In this document: one piece after another, positions 11,901 to 24,914 of the stretch
Numbering within the stretch: position 1 is the stretch's first letter
Layout of the letters: the number at the start of each line of letters is the position of its first letter
Source: Atrichornis clamosus
Lineage: Eukaryota > Chordata > Aves > Passeriformes > Menuridae
DNA length: 64,000 nt
Assembly (NCBI GenBank): GCA_013400975.1
Contig: WBMZ01010838.1
Span: forward strand, 45,001 to 109,000
Direction of reading: 5' to 3'
Translations under genes and position numbers: made by a program
The notes under the pieces: model-generated
Seen by the model: only the letters and a program-made list of their open reading frames with translations
Database searches by the model: none
What the model was told of the DNA's origin: nothing

Positions 11901-14900
11901 ATGCAGTCAGTCCCCAGCCAGGAATTGAGCAAACATGTTTGACTAATTTGAAAAAGAGGCAGACACCACGATTTTTTTTTCTTTTGTGAAAGTAGCATTA
12001 GGTTAGACCTATGGATGTCATTGAAAGATGGAAAGACCTGGTACTACATAATAAAATTCATACTGAGATCGCTAAGTAGAGCAATGAGAAAATTTCCTTT
12101 GTAGTATAAAAAAAAAATTGATCTCAGGCTGCACATAAGTGAGCTCTAATCTTTTTCAATTTTTTATGAAAAGAATGTGGTTTGGATTAAAAGAGTACTT
12201 ATTTTTATTTTACCCGAATTTTCTCTTTCAGTACACCTAAATTTCTTATGAAAGTTGTACAGTTGGATTTATGAATGCTCAGCAATTTTTCATTTTTAAT
12301 AGATTATTATCGTATCCAATTAATAAGCTATAAACTCTGAACCCTGTTCTGTTTTGTCAGTTACAGTCTTGATTTGTAGAGTTTTTCTTCTTACACGTAA
12401 CGACGGGATGAGGAACTTGGATCCAGCTTTTCTCACAGGATTTGATAATAAACCTTACCATGTTTAAGGCATGCAAAATCCCACCCTTTCTAATGGGTGA
12501 TGGGATTCATTCATTTCATTTGCCTATTCTGAAAATGTGCAAAGAAGTGAAGTTTCAGGTGTTCAGAGTACTAAACACTCATTTAACAGCAACACAAAAA
12601 AAGCTTGAGAAATATATGCAGCTATGATTAATCTACTATCCATGTAACATCATTACTGCAAACATTGCTTTTATTCAAAGTTGTAGTAATTTCAAAGGGT
12701 CTGTTATCAGAACAGCTGTGGCTCAGGTTCAGCAAGCCAATATGTGGGATTATATAGCACTCAGGGTCCTAAAGTCTGCAGAGTGTTGTATTCATTTTAC
12801 ATGAAGTAAAACAAAAACAGCTAAACAATGGTTCTTTCTATTTCCTCTGTTTTATTTTATATTAGTTTCCCTTAAAATAAAGTGGGATGATTGCTGATTT
12901 CTTGTCCAAATTTCTCTGTGTGATAGTAAACATGCAGAAACCTTTGATCCTACTAAAATGATAAGAAAGAAATTAATATGTTTTATGGGGTTTTTTTGTT
13001 GCTTTGTTTTTGTGTATGTTATGTAGGGATGTGCATATGTAAATATACACAGTTATTAGGGACTTCCAATGGTCAGATAAAATAGATCTTGTATAGGAAC
13101 AGTGGAAAGATCAGAAATGGAGTACTGACATGGGACACTGGTTATTATCAGCCAGAACTCATAATGAATATTTGAAACAGGGCTATGAACAAGTTTGAGG
13201 GTTCAAAGATAGGGTATCATCCTTTTCTACCCTTTTCTGTAGAGAACCTATTGCTGATGCATATCTCTTGAAGTCAGATGCTCTTTCCAAAGTAAAACAT
13301 AAAACAAAATATTACCCACAGCATGAGCTTAGCTGGTGGACAGTGAGATGGCCCTGCAGGAGGGGTCTGAACACTGAATGTGCATTACAGTTTTAAGGTC
13401 TAAATTTTCAAACAAAACTCACATGCATGATAAGCTCTTTTATTAAGTGTCTTGATTGTGTTTGTGGTCATGATCCTCGTGAGTTTCTAAGTGTACCTTT
13501 ACTTCAACTTCCATTTTGTCCTGAAAGTACAGATATTAAATTTGAGAAACTATCCTAGCTGGAATTTCCATCAATAGATGATGAGCAAGAAAGTAAACAT
13601 AAGCTGATCACGATACACGATGCCCTTGCCCATGTGGTGACAATGTTTAGATAAAGGCAATTCATAAAAGATTAAAGAACTGACTTTTCAAGTACTTTTA
13701 ACATATTTGGCTAGATGTATGAGTAATTGAGTGTCATCATATGGTTAAGCCTTTCAAACCATACATTAATTGAGATATCCTAAATGTTGACTGAATCCTC
13801 AAAATATGGAAACCAAATGTGAACCTCACTACTATGATCTAATTACATCCTCCTTCTCAGATGGTTTCCTTAATAACTTAAAGGTTATTGATGCATTCCT
13901 CATATGCTGTAATACTTACATGTGTAGGTCGAGTGTGTCAGTGCATTATTTTGGTGGTGGCTTCATTTTATCTGGTTCTTTTCAAAGCTTTCTCTCCCTT
14001 TGGACAGCTTGTTAAAGCAGGAAAGGAGAGAAATGCAACGTGCTTTTATTATTCATGCACCACCAGGGCCATAAAACAGGCTGCAAAGGTTTTGAATGTC
14101 CTGCCCAGCACAGCAAGCACCCTGGCTAAATATTGTAGAACATCACCTCTTCTAAGACATGGTAGGTAGAAAATGCAATGCACATTAGTAGCCTTTAAAA
14201 TCTGTAAACAAATTGCATATTTACTTCAAAAAATGTGAAAGCAGTTATTGATTAAATGGCATTAGAGTGCCCTTGGCTTTAAAAGTCTTTCAAAATAGGA
14301 GGCAGTGCACAAGATCAATAATAGGTTTTACATATGTGACCTGAAAAAGTAGCAGTACCTCATAGTTTAAAATAAAATGTTTCCTTGTGATTCTTGCTCA
14401 TATATTAAGATTTTCTTTTGTGTCCTTTACACATCTGTTAAAGCATCTGTGACCAGCTTCCCTTCTGCCAGAAGATGACAGTAATCTCAGGATTTTTTTG
14501 AATATAGCATTATTTGTCCCATCATGGACAGCTTTGATTGGGCCAAATTTCTCATATTCTACAAGCAGAGAGTAAATGAAACAATAAATATTTTGTCACA
14601 AGTCAATGCAGAATGTGAAGTTCTGCTGGTATAGTTACCTAAATTCTGGTTTGTGTAAAGTAAGGCTGATACATATCTGTTTTTCTAAAAGCTATTTGTG
14701 CACAAAGTGCATATACGTTATCTGGGTGTCCTATAGCAGAGCAGGACCTGTTGGTTGCAGCTGCAGTGTCTGACTGCTGAGTTTTATTTTATTTTGCCCA
14801 GAGCGAAGCAGACTTTTTCCCACAGTTGAAGGTTTGTGTATTTGCTGGATTTCTGACTCAGTCCAGTGAAACTACCCATTTTTCCCATTGCTTTGTTTAC

Positions 14901-16176
14901 AAGTGTACAGAGTACCAGGGCTTTTCCTTTAATTTTCTCTCAGAGTAAAATAGCTAATCTGTTTTGACATGCTATCTAAATGACACTCCAACTAGTATAT
15001 GGACTAACTCATCCATAAGTCATTTCTTTTATACGCATGTACTGCTGTGTCCAAGAAAAAGAGTTATATTGGCTGCAAGAGTTTGAATAATAATGGTCAT
15101 TAATATGTCGAATTGAGGGTCACCACATTCATCCCACATATCAAATCCCCTTTCAATGAGATCAGTTCCATCAGCTGTCAGATTCCATTAAATATATCCC
15201 CCAGACCTACTGACCAGCTGACAGTAGAGAAACTCAAAACCATACACCCACTATTAGCATTATAAAATGTGAAATCAGCTGGAAGGAATGATAGCAGAAC
15301 TGAAAACAAAATAGATGAAAATCTATAATGCCCTTGTGTCTTCCTAAACAGAAACCCCTAAGAGTTAAAATGCCCCCATAAAACATGGAAGTAAAAACAA
15401 AGGTTGTCACATTGTTTTCTTCATAACCTATAATGATTCTTTTACCTTTTGTTAATGCAAGATTTGCATAAATGTTTCATGAGGTTAATACAATGCATAA
15501 ACTGAGCAGTTTATTAAGCAACATCTGTGCTGTTTTCTCAGATAATGCAGTGTTGTTTCCAAGTCACTGAAATATAACCTATCATAAGGTTTTGGTTGTT
15601 AAAATACTTGTTTTGCAAGGCCTGTGATCACATCTGACATTTTTAGCAGATGCCACAGTAATACAAAAGAATTCCTTAATACCACAATACGTGTTAGCAA
15701 AGCACCCAGTAGGAAGTGGATAATATTCCATGAGCTGGTATAGTTCAGTACCATGCATAAGACATGAGAACATCTTGTGTGTCATCTTTCAGCTAAAAAT
15801 ACCCCATTTCAAAACCAGCACAACTGCCCATGAGACTTTCATCAGGTGAGGTCTTTTCATACTCGACAGTTTTTGACTTTGCCATAAGTCACTTTATAGG
15901 TTTTTTTTAAAATTTAGAGCGGGAAAAGCTTCACACGACCACAATTTTATCTTGATATTGGTGCCATATGGGAGTCTTTTGGAAGAGAGAAAAAGTTATG
16001 AGACCAATAATTTTTAATGAAACTTGGCTTAGCTCTTGAAGTAGGTCATGCAGATAAAAAGTGGGCACATGAGTTCTGTATCCATATTCTTCTGTTTTTC
16101 TGGCAAGGACTGGAGAAATGTAGTTTCAATTAAATCAGGGCATAACGGAGATATGTTTTATATTATTGATTCTGAT
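8976..16176. other. Unique noncoding sequence, slightly GC-richer at its left end
   Basis: The first ~500 bases beside the CR1 are GC-richer than the surroundings and contain several mutually overlapping open frames of 60-90 codons on both strands. That pattern reflects fewer stop codons, not coding. The rest is AT-rich unique sequence. Open frames of 128 codons (10794-11180, plus) and 94 codons (11602-11886, minus) are unrecognised and are probably chance. A stretch at about 13990-14160 is compositionally balanced with a TTATTATTCATGCA motif and might be conserved, but the evidence is weak. Confidence 0.5.
9127..9171. repeat. 16-bp-period GGCTGTAAC duplication with adjoining perfect 8-bp hairpin
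   Basis: GGCTGTAAC occurs at 9127 and again 16 bp later at 9143. The second copy runs into an inverted repeat with a perfect 8-bp stem, TTTCCTTC at 9152-9159 and GAAGGAAA at 9164-9171, and a 4-nt TCGT loop. The hairpin would be stable for its size. No family is recognised. Confidence 0.6.
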
Positions 16177-16207
16177 TTCTTTTTTTTTTTTTTTTCTGTT
16201 TTTTTTT
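16177..16207. repeat. Poly-T tract
   Basis: An almost pure T run interrupted by single C and CTG triplets. No adjacent SINE or LINE body is visible on either side, so I cannot assign it as the tail of a minus-strand retroposon. It is simple low-complexity sequence. Confidence 0.8.
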
Positions 16208-19194
16208 GCCATGTGTTTAACTTACTCTTCACCAAGAGGTATGGTAATTCTGGTCTTTAATATTTGGATTTGTATCTGTCTTCCTTCACAAATCTCAGAT
16301 GTTTTTGTTGTTAATTTGACATAATTTCATGTTTTTGTTAAAAGACATCCTCAAACTGAGAGTCGGCAGGCCCTAATAATGTATGTATATTTCATCTTTG
16401 ACTTAAAGGTTTTCAGATTACTATTGAGGTAGAAAAATAATATTTTTGGAAACTTTTAATGTTACGTTTGCAGCAATTACTTTACCCTTTATTAAATTGC
16501 ACACTGGAGTTCATGCTTGTGTGTCCCTGCAAAATGTTCACGGAGCAGCAAGGTAGTCTCTGTAAGAGCAATTAAGTTGATCAAGTATCCCAGCTAAATT
16601 CCAGGTTGGGTGATAGTAGTCTGGAACCTGAATGGCTTCTTGTGTTTCCATTTGAGGAGATATGTTTATTTTCTGATCTATCTTGGGCAGGGTTAGTTTG
16701 CTTTTGAACAGTTGCCAGGTCCTACAACATGGAGGGGAGAAAGTTTCTCTGCTGTCGGAGGGCAGTTGCCTCGGCAGGAAAATGTACCAAGGTGCACAAA
16801 AACTTAACAAGTCGGAACAAAATTGTGCAATTTTATATGGCAAAACTCCTGTTGAAGGCTTTGGCTCATAGCAGAAAGTAAAATGCTGAATCCAAATGAA
16901 ACAAGGGAAATTTAGGTAGTAATAATGACACAATTATCCCGTTAGAATTTGTCTGGAACACTATTGTTAACACACAGTTAGTTTCAGTGTGAACTTAGGA
17001 TGCACGAGGAATGCAAGATCAGACCCTATATAATGAAGGGATCATTTACACACATTATCCCCACAATGAAATGCTGTCACCCTTTGGCAGAAAACACAGC
17101 TGCTTTTTAAAGCTGCTTTACTGTAATAAGAGTGTAACTAGAGCTGGTTGAAAAACACGAAAATTATTTTGAGAAACATTTTAAACTTTCATAGTTCTTT
17201 CCATTTTGCAGATTCACAATAGAATATTTATTTCTCCCACAGATTTTAAACTATTCTGTTTATAATTGTTAATCATTTTGAATTTTAAAAGCATTTTTTT
17301 GAAAACCACATTTCAGTAAACTAAAAATATTATGATTTTAAAATTACTTTGAATTCTGTAGGATATTTTTATTAAAAACAAGATGTGTTGGTAGCATATA
17401 ATTTTACAAAAAAAAAATTGAAAGGGAAACTGATGGCCAAAGCTTCAGATAAAAGGGTTGATTTAATTTTGTTTTTGATTTTCAGAAGTTACTAGGGATT
17501 CCTTATATCAGAGGACCAAACAGCCGTTGGTATTGATGTAACACGTAGAAGTCAAAGGCTGCAGCAGACCTCTGACAGTTTAAACATAAAGATCCCTTCT
17601 AGCCTGGATATGGGACTCAGAAAGCAGACTTAGAAGAGAAGAACACAGGAAAGAAGTGTGACCAGTACTGGTTACCCATATGACAAATTGTTACTCCTAT
17701 GTGCCAAGATTACTTTTCTCATTCCTCTAGAAAGCAGCATATCTTACTTTTGTTTTCTGGTTAAAATATAAGTAGTGTGCTAAGGGCAGTCTATTAAAAC
17801 AAAAAAACCGTGAACATTAGAGGTTTCACACTTAGAACAGATGTGATTTTTCACCCTTCCCGAGAACAATTTTTCTGTTTTGGGGGGTTTTTTTCTTAAT
17901 TTTTATTATCTCTGCCAATAAATGCTGTCCCTCAGCTGTGAAGGTGTTACCTATCCAGGTGATCTTTGTCACTGGTCTGTACTGCTGTTGATTCTACCAT
18001 TTAGATCACCACTTACACTTCTTGGTACATTTTGTTTGCCAGGAGTCTGTCCCTCCTGGCACGAGGGACATGTCAGGAGGGGACACTTTTGTTGTCATCA
18101 AGTATTTGGACATCAGCTTTGCTTGGACATTCTGTTCCTTACAGTGACTCAGTTACTTAGGCCACTGGGAAAATACCGTTGATGACAGGTCTCCTTACAT
18201 GTTCTAGTTTCTTAGTAAATAGTATTTTCATTTTGGTTAAATTGCAGTAGACCTAAGGAACAGGTCTACAAATTCATCACAGCAGAAGAAATATGGTCCT
18301 TATCTGTCTTTCTGTTGAGACTTCTGACACATCTTCCTGCTACTTATTTGAAATAATTTGAGTCATAAACCTGGCAAAAGCAATTCCCCACCCAGAGAAA
18401 ATCATAATTTCCTGAGGTCTCACAAGTTGTACTGATGAAGAAAATTCAGAAGAGAGAAAATAAGGGGCAGCATATGGAGGGAGAGGACTTACCCTCAGAA
18501 GAAGCAGAGAAATTAGTTCAACACAATGTGAAGCTGTTTCTTAAACTCTTGAGGATTATTTGGCTGGGGTTGCTGCACGAGCTAAAATCTTGGGTTTGCT
18601 TTCTTATTGTCATCAGATTTTGGCTCTTGGGGGAGGGTTTAATTCTTTGTATGGAACAATACATCTCCACAGAGTGAGACTTCTCTGGGCATATTTAGCA
18701 TTTGAATTGTATCTGTATCATGTTCAAATGTATATGTTGGTTCTTATAGGGCTTCTTTTCTGTGAATTGATCCACATGATCAGATAAATGCCAGTGCTGG
18801 AAGAAGCACAGGAATAACAATGTATGACCAGGAGAAGGGATGAGGTAGGAGCGCCTGGGACTTCTGCAGTATTTGTTTAGATAAACTGCAAGTGCTTCTC
18901 TGTGAGTCAAGTTTGTTGTTGTGCATTAATCCCAGGATCAAATCCTGGAGCTATGGGATCAGAATTAATTGAGTTATAGCATTTGGGGTTTATTTATTTA
19001 TATTTTATTTGCAAGTTGAAGACAATGAAAGGAATGGCCGAGTTTTTTACACACCTCAGAAACATATCATGATGTGGATGTTTTCGTGTGTCTTTGGTTT
19101 TAGTTGCAAATGTCTGATGAAAGAAATGGGATTTCATATTAGGCATTTTGAATAGGATATGAAGAAGTCCTGAGCACTAGCCTAGCCCTGGGCA
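16208..19194. other. Unique AT-rich noncoding sequence
   Basis: No gene, RNA or interspersed repeat is recognised. A minus-strand open frame of 131 codons at 16538-16933 has an unremarkable translation with no motif I know, and I do not annotate it as a CDS. A GGGGGG/T-run tract at 17879-17897 is one of several G/T-rich low-complexity patches in the window. Confidence 0.55.
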
Positions 19195-19600
19195 GAGTAA
19201 ATTAATATGAGCTTTGACTCCGATTTCACTCAGAGCATGCTTAACATGCTAGCAGCCCTTACATGACTCTCTGGCAAAGACTGGAGCCTGAAAACAATCT
19301 GGATTATGGAGAGATGGCTCTACATTACACAGAGTTCTGTTTATAAAACAAACTCAAGGCTTTTTACAAAAGTGGAAACCTTTTGAGAGTATTCCTCATT
19401 AACATTGCCTAATTGGAGCTCTTTGATCTTTAATTCCCCTGGCCCTCTCACCTCCTCTCCTCTCTCTGTTAATGGATGCTCTGGCCCTCATTTTCCAAGA
19501 CAGGATGAGACTGTTTCAAATACTCAGAACTGGCTGTTAGCAGCCATCTGTTGCAAAGACATACAGACATGACTCTCTTGAAGTCACTGCATTTTTAGAT
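19195..19600. promoter_or_regulatory. Candidate conserved enhancer-like noncoding element
   Basis: This block differs in texture from its surroundings. It has no homopolymer runs and packs several developmental transcription factor-type motifs. A TCF/LEF-like CTTTGATC at 19421-19428 is tightly flanked by TAATTG and TTTAATTC homeodomain-type cores. A palindromic GCATGCTTAACATGC arrangement lies near 19235, and a pyrimidine-rich stretch (CCTCTCACCTCCTCTCC) follows at about 19443. Dense core motifs in complex sequence are typical of vertebrate conserved noncoding elements. This is inference from sequence texture, because conservation cannot be seen from one genome. Confidence 0.25.
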
Positions 19601-22600
19601 TGATTTTAGTAAGCTTCAGGCCATACTTTCTGTAACAAATCTGCTGCAGCCCTTGGTGAGGATGGGTCCTGGCAGTAACTAGCACACTGAGGAACACATG
19701 CAATCATATGTGTAAAAGTGTTCCTGGGCTTTTGTTTCATTAATTAATCAACACCATTGTCAAATTATTTACATTTGTACTTTAAATGTGTTTCTAAAGC
19801 AGAAAACATTTGCATTCTGGCAGTCCCATAGGAACAGAAACAAAACAAGAAATACTCTAGCATTTATGTGTGACAAATAAAAATGTTATTTTTGGTTCAT
19901 CTTTGTAAGCTACTAAGAACCACCAAGCATTCCATAAACAAATCCTAAGATAAGAGGTGACCCCATAAAAACACTGCTAGCCCCATACAACCATGGTTTA
20001 CTCTTTTAAGCATTGTATTACCCTACTTTCTCTTTATGAAAAATGGCACTAAAATATTGAAGGAGTTGTTAATGCAACTTCTGTGTAAACTTGGGCCAAG
20101 GTCTAGTCAAAATTAATGGCAGGTTTTCAGTAGTTGTGCTTTGCTCTGACTCTATCTCGTTAAACCTCAACTGGAACCCTACCTCACCTAAACAGGGTGA
20201 CTGCCTGAAAGAATCCTCATAAAAATAATAATTTTGAGTAGTTTCTTTTATTTGTATTTCATGTCCATTTCTGCTTATCCCAGTCTTAAATCTATTCAAC
20301 ATTACAGAGGAAACCTTCTAATCCAGTTTGAGGAAACACTTCAATTTGCACTGAGGGTCATAGAAGATTAGAGGAAATAATGTGACCTGCCTACTTATAA
20401 TTTATGAACAGTTCAGCTAAACCACATTTCTGGATTTTAAAGAAAATTCTGCAATATAATAATTGTATCTATTCATGCTATTTGTAATTTCCAAATGGTA
20501 AATCATCATCTGTAAGAAATGCTCTCAATCAAGGGAGAAAAAGACATATAATTATGTCATTTATAATGAATTCTAAAGGAAACAAAGACTTTAAGAGGAA
20601 AAACTCTGGAGAAAAACAGGGAAGAAAATCCACACAATAATATCAGTTGCTCCTAAGAAAATGCATAGCTGATGAAAAATTTGCATTTATTATATGAAAC
20701 TCAACATCAAACAATTCAGTGAGGGAACTGTCAAAACTCTGGAGTCTAGGCAAACAAGACCTGACTTTTATTAGATAAATTACATACTCTCCGTCTTTTG
20801 TAAGCATCAATAATATCAACTTTTTGACAAATAGCTATCTCCTGGGTGCAAGTTCTGAGGATTGCTGCTAATCTTCATCTTCTGAAGCATCCAAAGGATT
20901 AAAGGCATATGTCAATAACAGTGGCCTATGACCTTTGTGTGGAAGGTACCACTGTCTCTTTGTAACAGCTGAGTCTGTGATGTGAGAGGATATGTAGAAA
21001 TGCTGAGAAACCCTTGAAGAACCCTTGCTGTGCAGAAATCTGTAGACTCAGGCAAGAAGCTTTCATACTACAGGGTCTTGAATGGCTAATATTGTCCAGC
21101 AGAATGAGGCTTAATCCATTTTTTTTAATGACAACTTTAACAAATAACTTCGACTGAAAAAACATATATCCTTTATATAAAGTAAGTAGGAAGAGAGAAA
21201 CAAAATAAAATATCCTTGGTTTTCTACTGACATTTTTGTCTGCTGTCTAGATTTGCTACAAACAGAATTAATTTTAGTGCAAACAGCTTCTGTGCAAGCA
21301 CTAATTGGTCTTCATTCTCACCCCGTAGATATTTATTAGGCCAGACTGTTCTGATATTCTAGAATAAATCAATAACTCAGTTGAAGGAAATGTGGTTGCA
21401 TCATCATAAACCTGGTAAGGAAATAGCTTACTGGATAAGTGAGATAATAATAACAGCAGTAGCAGAAAAGAAGGAGTGGAAACTTAGGTTTCTGGGTTAG
21501 ATTTTCTGTCTGCTGTGGATGTTAAATACCTCACTTTCTCTTGTCATGGTATGCAGGGTATTACCAGGGCAGAAAGTCAAAAAAATCCCTCTGAGATTGT
21601 CGGATGGACCTGTATATTTGTATATGATAGTGAAATTAAGTCCTAAAATCTCACTTTCCACTTCTGCTGCTAACATTGATTTCAAAGGCACACATAGCTC
21701 GAATAAAAAGTAAAGGTGTAACTGCCTTCTCTGTAGTCCTTGGGACAACAAGAAGAAGCTACTCAAAGTAGTATAAACAAATTTGAGATTTGCTGTCCCT
21801 GAGAAAGGGGATTGAGTCATTTCCATAAAGGAAAAAGAGAATGTGAAGAAAGGGACATATCTGGGGCTGCAAACTGTGGAGCCTGGTGCCAGCTGCTGAC
21901 AGGGCTCCCACAGAGGGCTGCAGCCTCCTCTCACATCCTGACTCTTCCTGTAGCGCTACCAGTACCAAACCTGGTTTTGTGGGGTTCAGGCACAGGCAAA
22001 GCAGGTATTGCTCTGCAGTTATTTTACTGCCCCAGGTTAGTCCGATGCTTTGGTAGTGGCCTGATATGCACAGCTGTGTGGGGGTTTGTCGCTGTTGAAC
22101 TGTCTGCAACATATGCCAAGTGCCAGGGACTCTTTAACTTATGGACTCCATTACAGGCACAAACTCCACAAAACAATACCGAAGGCTATCAGAGAACTTT
22201 TGCCAGCTTATTGTAGCAGTTGCAGAGTGGTTGTGTGATTTAGGGTTTGCAGGGTGTGGCTTCCTTATTGCTTCTTCTTGGGCACCGCCACTGATCGCTC
22301 GCTGCGAGCCAGGGGGAAGGTGGCCCATTCAGGCAGAGAGAGACAGCCTCTCCTAAACAAAAAGCTTCAGAAGTTATCACTTCTTATGCTCACTCTTCCC
22401 AATTTTCATGCTTTCCAATAATCTCTCTAAGACTTGTAATGACAAGTATTATTGAGAGAAAGTTTCATTCGTCAAGCAATTTTTACTACTTTTTTTTGGA
22501 TTAATGTAAATGAAAACAGTTGTACCTTCCACAGTTGTTAACTTGCCAAGCATTCAGTAATGCTGCTTTTAGCAATCCTGCCAAAATCCTTTCTTTGCTG

Positions 22601-22796
22601 AATTTCTTTCATTTCAGTATTGTACATTAGTATTGCAACATTCAAGAGTTAAGAGGCTCAGAAATTAGTTCTCTGTAGTTCAAGGCACAGTCTTAATTTT
22701 GTTTTGTGTATTGCCCAGGAATTTTTCAAGTTATGTTGGTTTTGATATTGAGAATATTTTTGATAATTTAGTTAGTTCTAGAGTACAATAGGGATC
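19601..22796. other. Unique noncoding sequence with a GC-richer patch at 21.8-22.35 kb
   Basis: Mostly AT-rich unique sequence. Between about 21840 and 22350 the composition becomes GC-richer, with a few CpGs (for example GATCGCTCGCTGCGAGCC near 22295). There are overlapping open frames of 134 codons (plus, 21812-22216), 145 codons (minus, 21497-21934) and 117 codons (minus, 21759-22112). Their translations overlap each other and show no recognisable domain. I regard them as shadows of low stop density. The patch could be an ancient repeat I cannot name. Confidence 0.5.
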
Positions 22797-22939
22797 TTTT
22801 TTTTTTTTTTTTTTTTTCTTTTTTCCAGGCCTGCTTTTTTTTTTTTTTTTTTTTGAATTTTTTTTTTATATTTTTTTTGTTTTTAGATTAAAATAGGTTT
22901 TTTTTTTTTTTTTTTTTTTTCTCTCTGTTCCAGGCCTGC
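22797..22939. repeat. Duplicated poly-T / TTCCAGGCCTGC unit
   Basis: Long T runs alternate with a shared 12-bp segment, TTCCAGGCCTGC, at 22823-22834 and again at 22928-22939, 105 bp apart. Each copy is immediately preceded by a pyrimidine run (T with a few C). CAGGCCTG is itself a palindrome. The arrangement looks like a partial tandem duplication of a T-tract plus flank, later expanded by slippage, and the middle part (22855-22900) has decayed. Each copy resembles a 3' splice-acceptor (polypyrimidine tract then CAG), but no exon follows. Confidence 0.75.
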
Positions 22940-23241
22940 ATTATTTTTTCTTTAGCTTATCTCATTTTGTGTGTTCTGTCTCTGAACTGTACATCATTTT
23001 CTGTCATGAGTGATCTGGCCTCTCTTCTTACAACATGATATAGAAGGATTTATATTCATAAGTATTGTAACTGGGCTGAGGAAGACTGAAGTCTGACAAA
23101 AAATGAGTCCAGTCAAACCTTTTAGAAAAAACTGAGACCTAGTGTGAGTCAGTCAGTATTGACTAAATTGTGATGAAATCATGCTTGATCAGGCTGTACT
23201 TGCATTTAGCTGTTATTCCTTTCTAATACATATGTTCTGGG

Positions 23242-23299
23242 TTTTGTAATTATTTAGTTGTCAACTGGGATTTTGTAATTTTTTAGTTGTCAACTGAGA
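23242..23299. repeat. 29-bp tandem duplication, two copies
   Basis: Copy 1 at 23242-23270 and copy 2 at 23271-23299 differ at 2 of 29 positions. The shared core is TTTAGTTGTCAACTG, which includes the near-palindrome AGTTGTCAACT. Perfect abutment and low divergence indicate a fairly recent local duplication by replication slippage. Confidence 0.85.
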
Positions 23300-24914
23300 A
23301 GGCAGAGAGTCTTTGGAAAGACTTCTTGCTGGTTTTGAATTGACTCTATTTCCACCTTCCTATTTCCTCCAATGGAATGGAGAGCCTAGTATTGCCAGGC
23401 TTTGTCAAATTATCTCTTGGTTTTTTACATAATTGGCTATCAAGAATAAAATTCACTGGAGTTTTTCTAAAATTTCCGCAGTTTTTGAGATTATTCATTT
23501 GCTAGAGTCTCCTTTCTGTTAATCAGATATTTGTGTTTGCAGTGCAGTCTTCTCCTTAGGTGTGCTGTTACCATATTCACAAAAGGCAAAAGTGCTATAA
23601 TGAGCAAATACTCACCTTTCTGGATGCCAGTGGCTAGGATTGCTTTGTAAAGAAAAGCAAGAAATATAATAAGAAGCTAAACCTGTAGGGTTTTTTTGTG
23701 GGATTGGGATTATTTTCAGACGCTAAACTCTTTTCCAAGGCTAGGATATGTTCTGTGTACGAGGACCTGTTTCAACATTTATCACAAGCAAACCACTGTG
23801 CTATTCCAAACATGATATATTTCACTTTAGTACTGCTGACTTCAGCTTACTAATTGCCTGACAGCATTTTCTTTGTTAAGATTTAACTGTGATCATCACA
23901 CTTTTGTTGTACTGACAGTAGAAATATTCAGTAACCGACGACCTAAATACATCATAAGCACAACTGTACTAATCTTTCATAATGGGTGTGCTTTTGGAAT
24001 TATATGGAACACGTGCATATAATCATTGTCAGGAGTTCCATGCATTCAAGTCTCCAAAAGCATCAACTGAAAGCATTATCTGACAAAGCATTCTGATGCT
24101 CAATGCACATGACTTACAAAAAAACCCCCAAAACACAAAAACCAAAAAAGCAAACAAAACAAAACAAAAAACCAATAAACAAAAAAACTCCAAAACAAAC
24201 AAATTAAAAACCCAGACCCATAAAGATGCAGTTTTTATTTCATGGCCAATTGATGCTTCTTATTATATCAGAATCAGCAGGATAGACCTATCATCACCTG
24301 CATATGGGCTGGATCAAACTAGTCAATTCCTTTTGTGATGATATGAGCCCACAGAAATCCACAGGCCCTCTTTCTGCTGAATTGACTAATGTTTCCTCTT
24401 TTTTAGAAAAAAGGCAAACTGCATACATCACGTATGCTTGAAGAGATAGTGTCCGGAGAGATCTAATTTTGCACAAAAAAGAGTTCTGTAGCTTTGGCTG
24501 AACAGAGACTGAATTGCTGCTGCTATCGCTTTCTAATTGTTTGAAAGGGAAGGTTCAGTCTCTTGGCAAAGGTGTGGGGACTCAAAGGCCTGTGCTACGT
24601 GCCTGCTTCCACACCAGCTTATTTGAACTCACTTAGCAAGCTTTTGTTCCTTCATGTTCTGAACTCGGCTAATGGCTAAGACTGCCATCAACTTCTAAAT
24701 ATCAGTGAGAGAACCTACATTATGAATCATGATGTAGCATAGAAATGTTGTGGTCACTCAGCAGCTGTGTTCTGTAGCATCCCAGAGCACTGCAGATGCT
24801 GCTCCCTCGGCTTCTCAGCAAACACCTCTGAACCAGGGAAGGGCATCTCTGTGACACCCTGTATTCGACGGCTTTATTCTTTCATCAGAAGGCCTGAGTT
24901 TGTCAGAAGTTGAT
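23300..24914. other. Unique noncoding sequence around an A/C-rich tract
   Basis: Apart from the A/C low-complexity tract at 24117-24212 I see nothing recognisable. The 80-codon plus-strand frame at 24096-24338 is simply a translation of that tract (Lys/Thr/Asn/Gln) and is not a gene. Confidence 0.6.
24117..24212. repeat. A/C-rich low-complexity tract (CAAAA-type)
   Basis: About 95 bases almost entirely of A and C on the plus strand, made of irregular AAAAC, AAACAAAAC and AAAACC units. It resembles a decayed (CAAAA)n microsatellite. A similar tract occurs at 37558-37619, and complementary G/T-rich ones occur elsewhere. No retroposon body is attached on either side. Confidence 0.85.

Noticed and set aside
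16538..16933. 131-codon minus-strand open frame
   Set aside because: No motif or family recognised, no conserved neighbours; a frame of this length is plausible by chance in 64 kb on six frames.
19233..19251. GAGCATGCTT, a perfect p53 half-site, next to a second CATG
   Set aside because: The second half-site has mismatches and the spacing is one base short of the canonical arrangement.
21497..21934. 145-codon minus-strand open frame, the longest in the window
   Set aside because: The translation has no recognisable domain, overlaps open frames on the other strand and lies partly in a GC-richer patch with few stops. No splice or promoter context supports it.
24096..24338. Lys/Thr/Gln-rich 80-codon frame resembling a basic protein
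   Set aside because: It is a direct translation of an A/C low-complexity tract.
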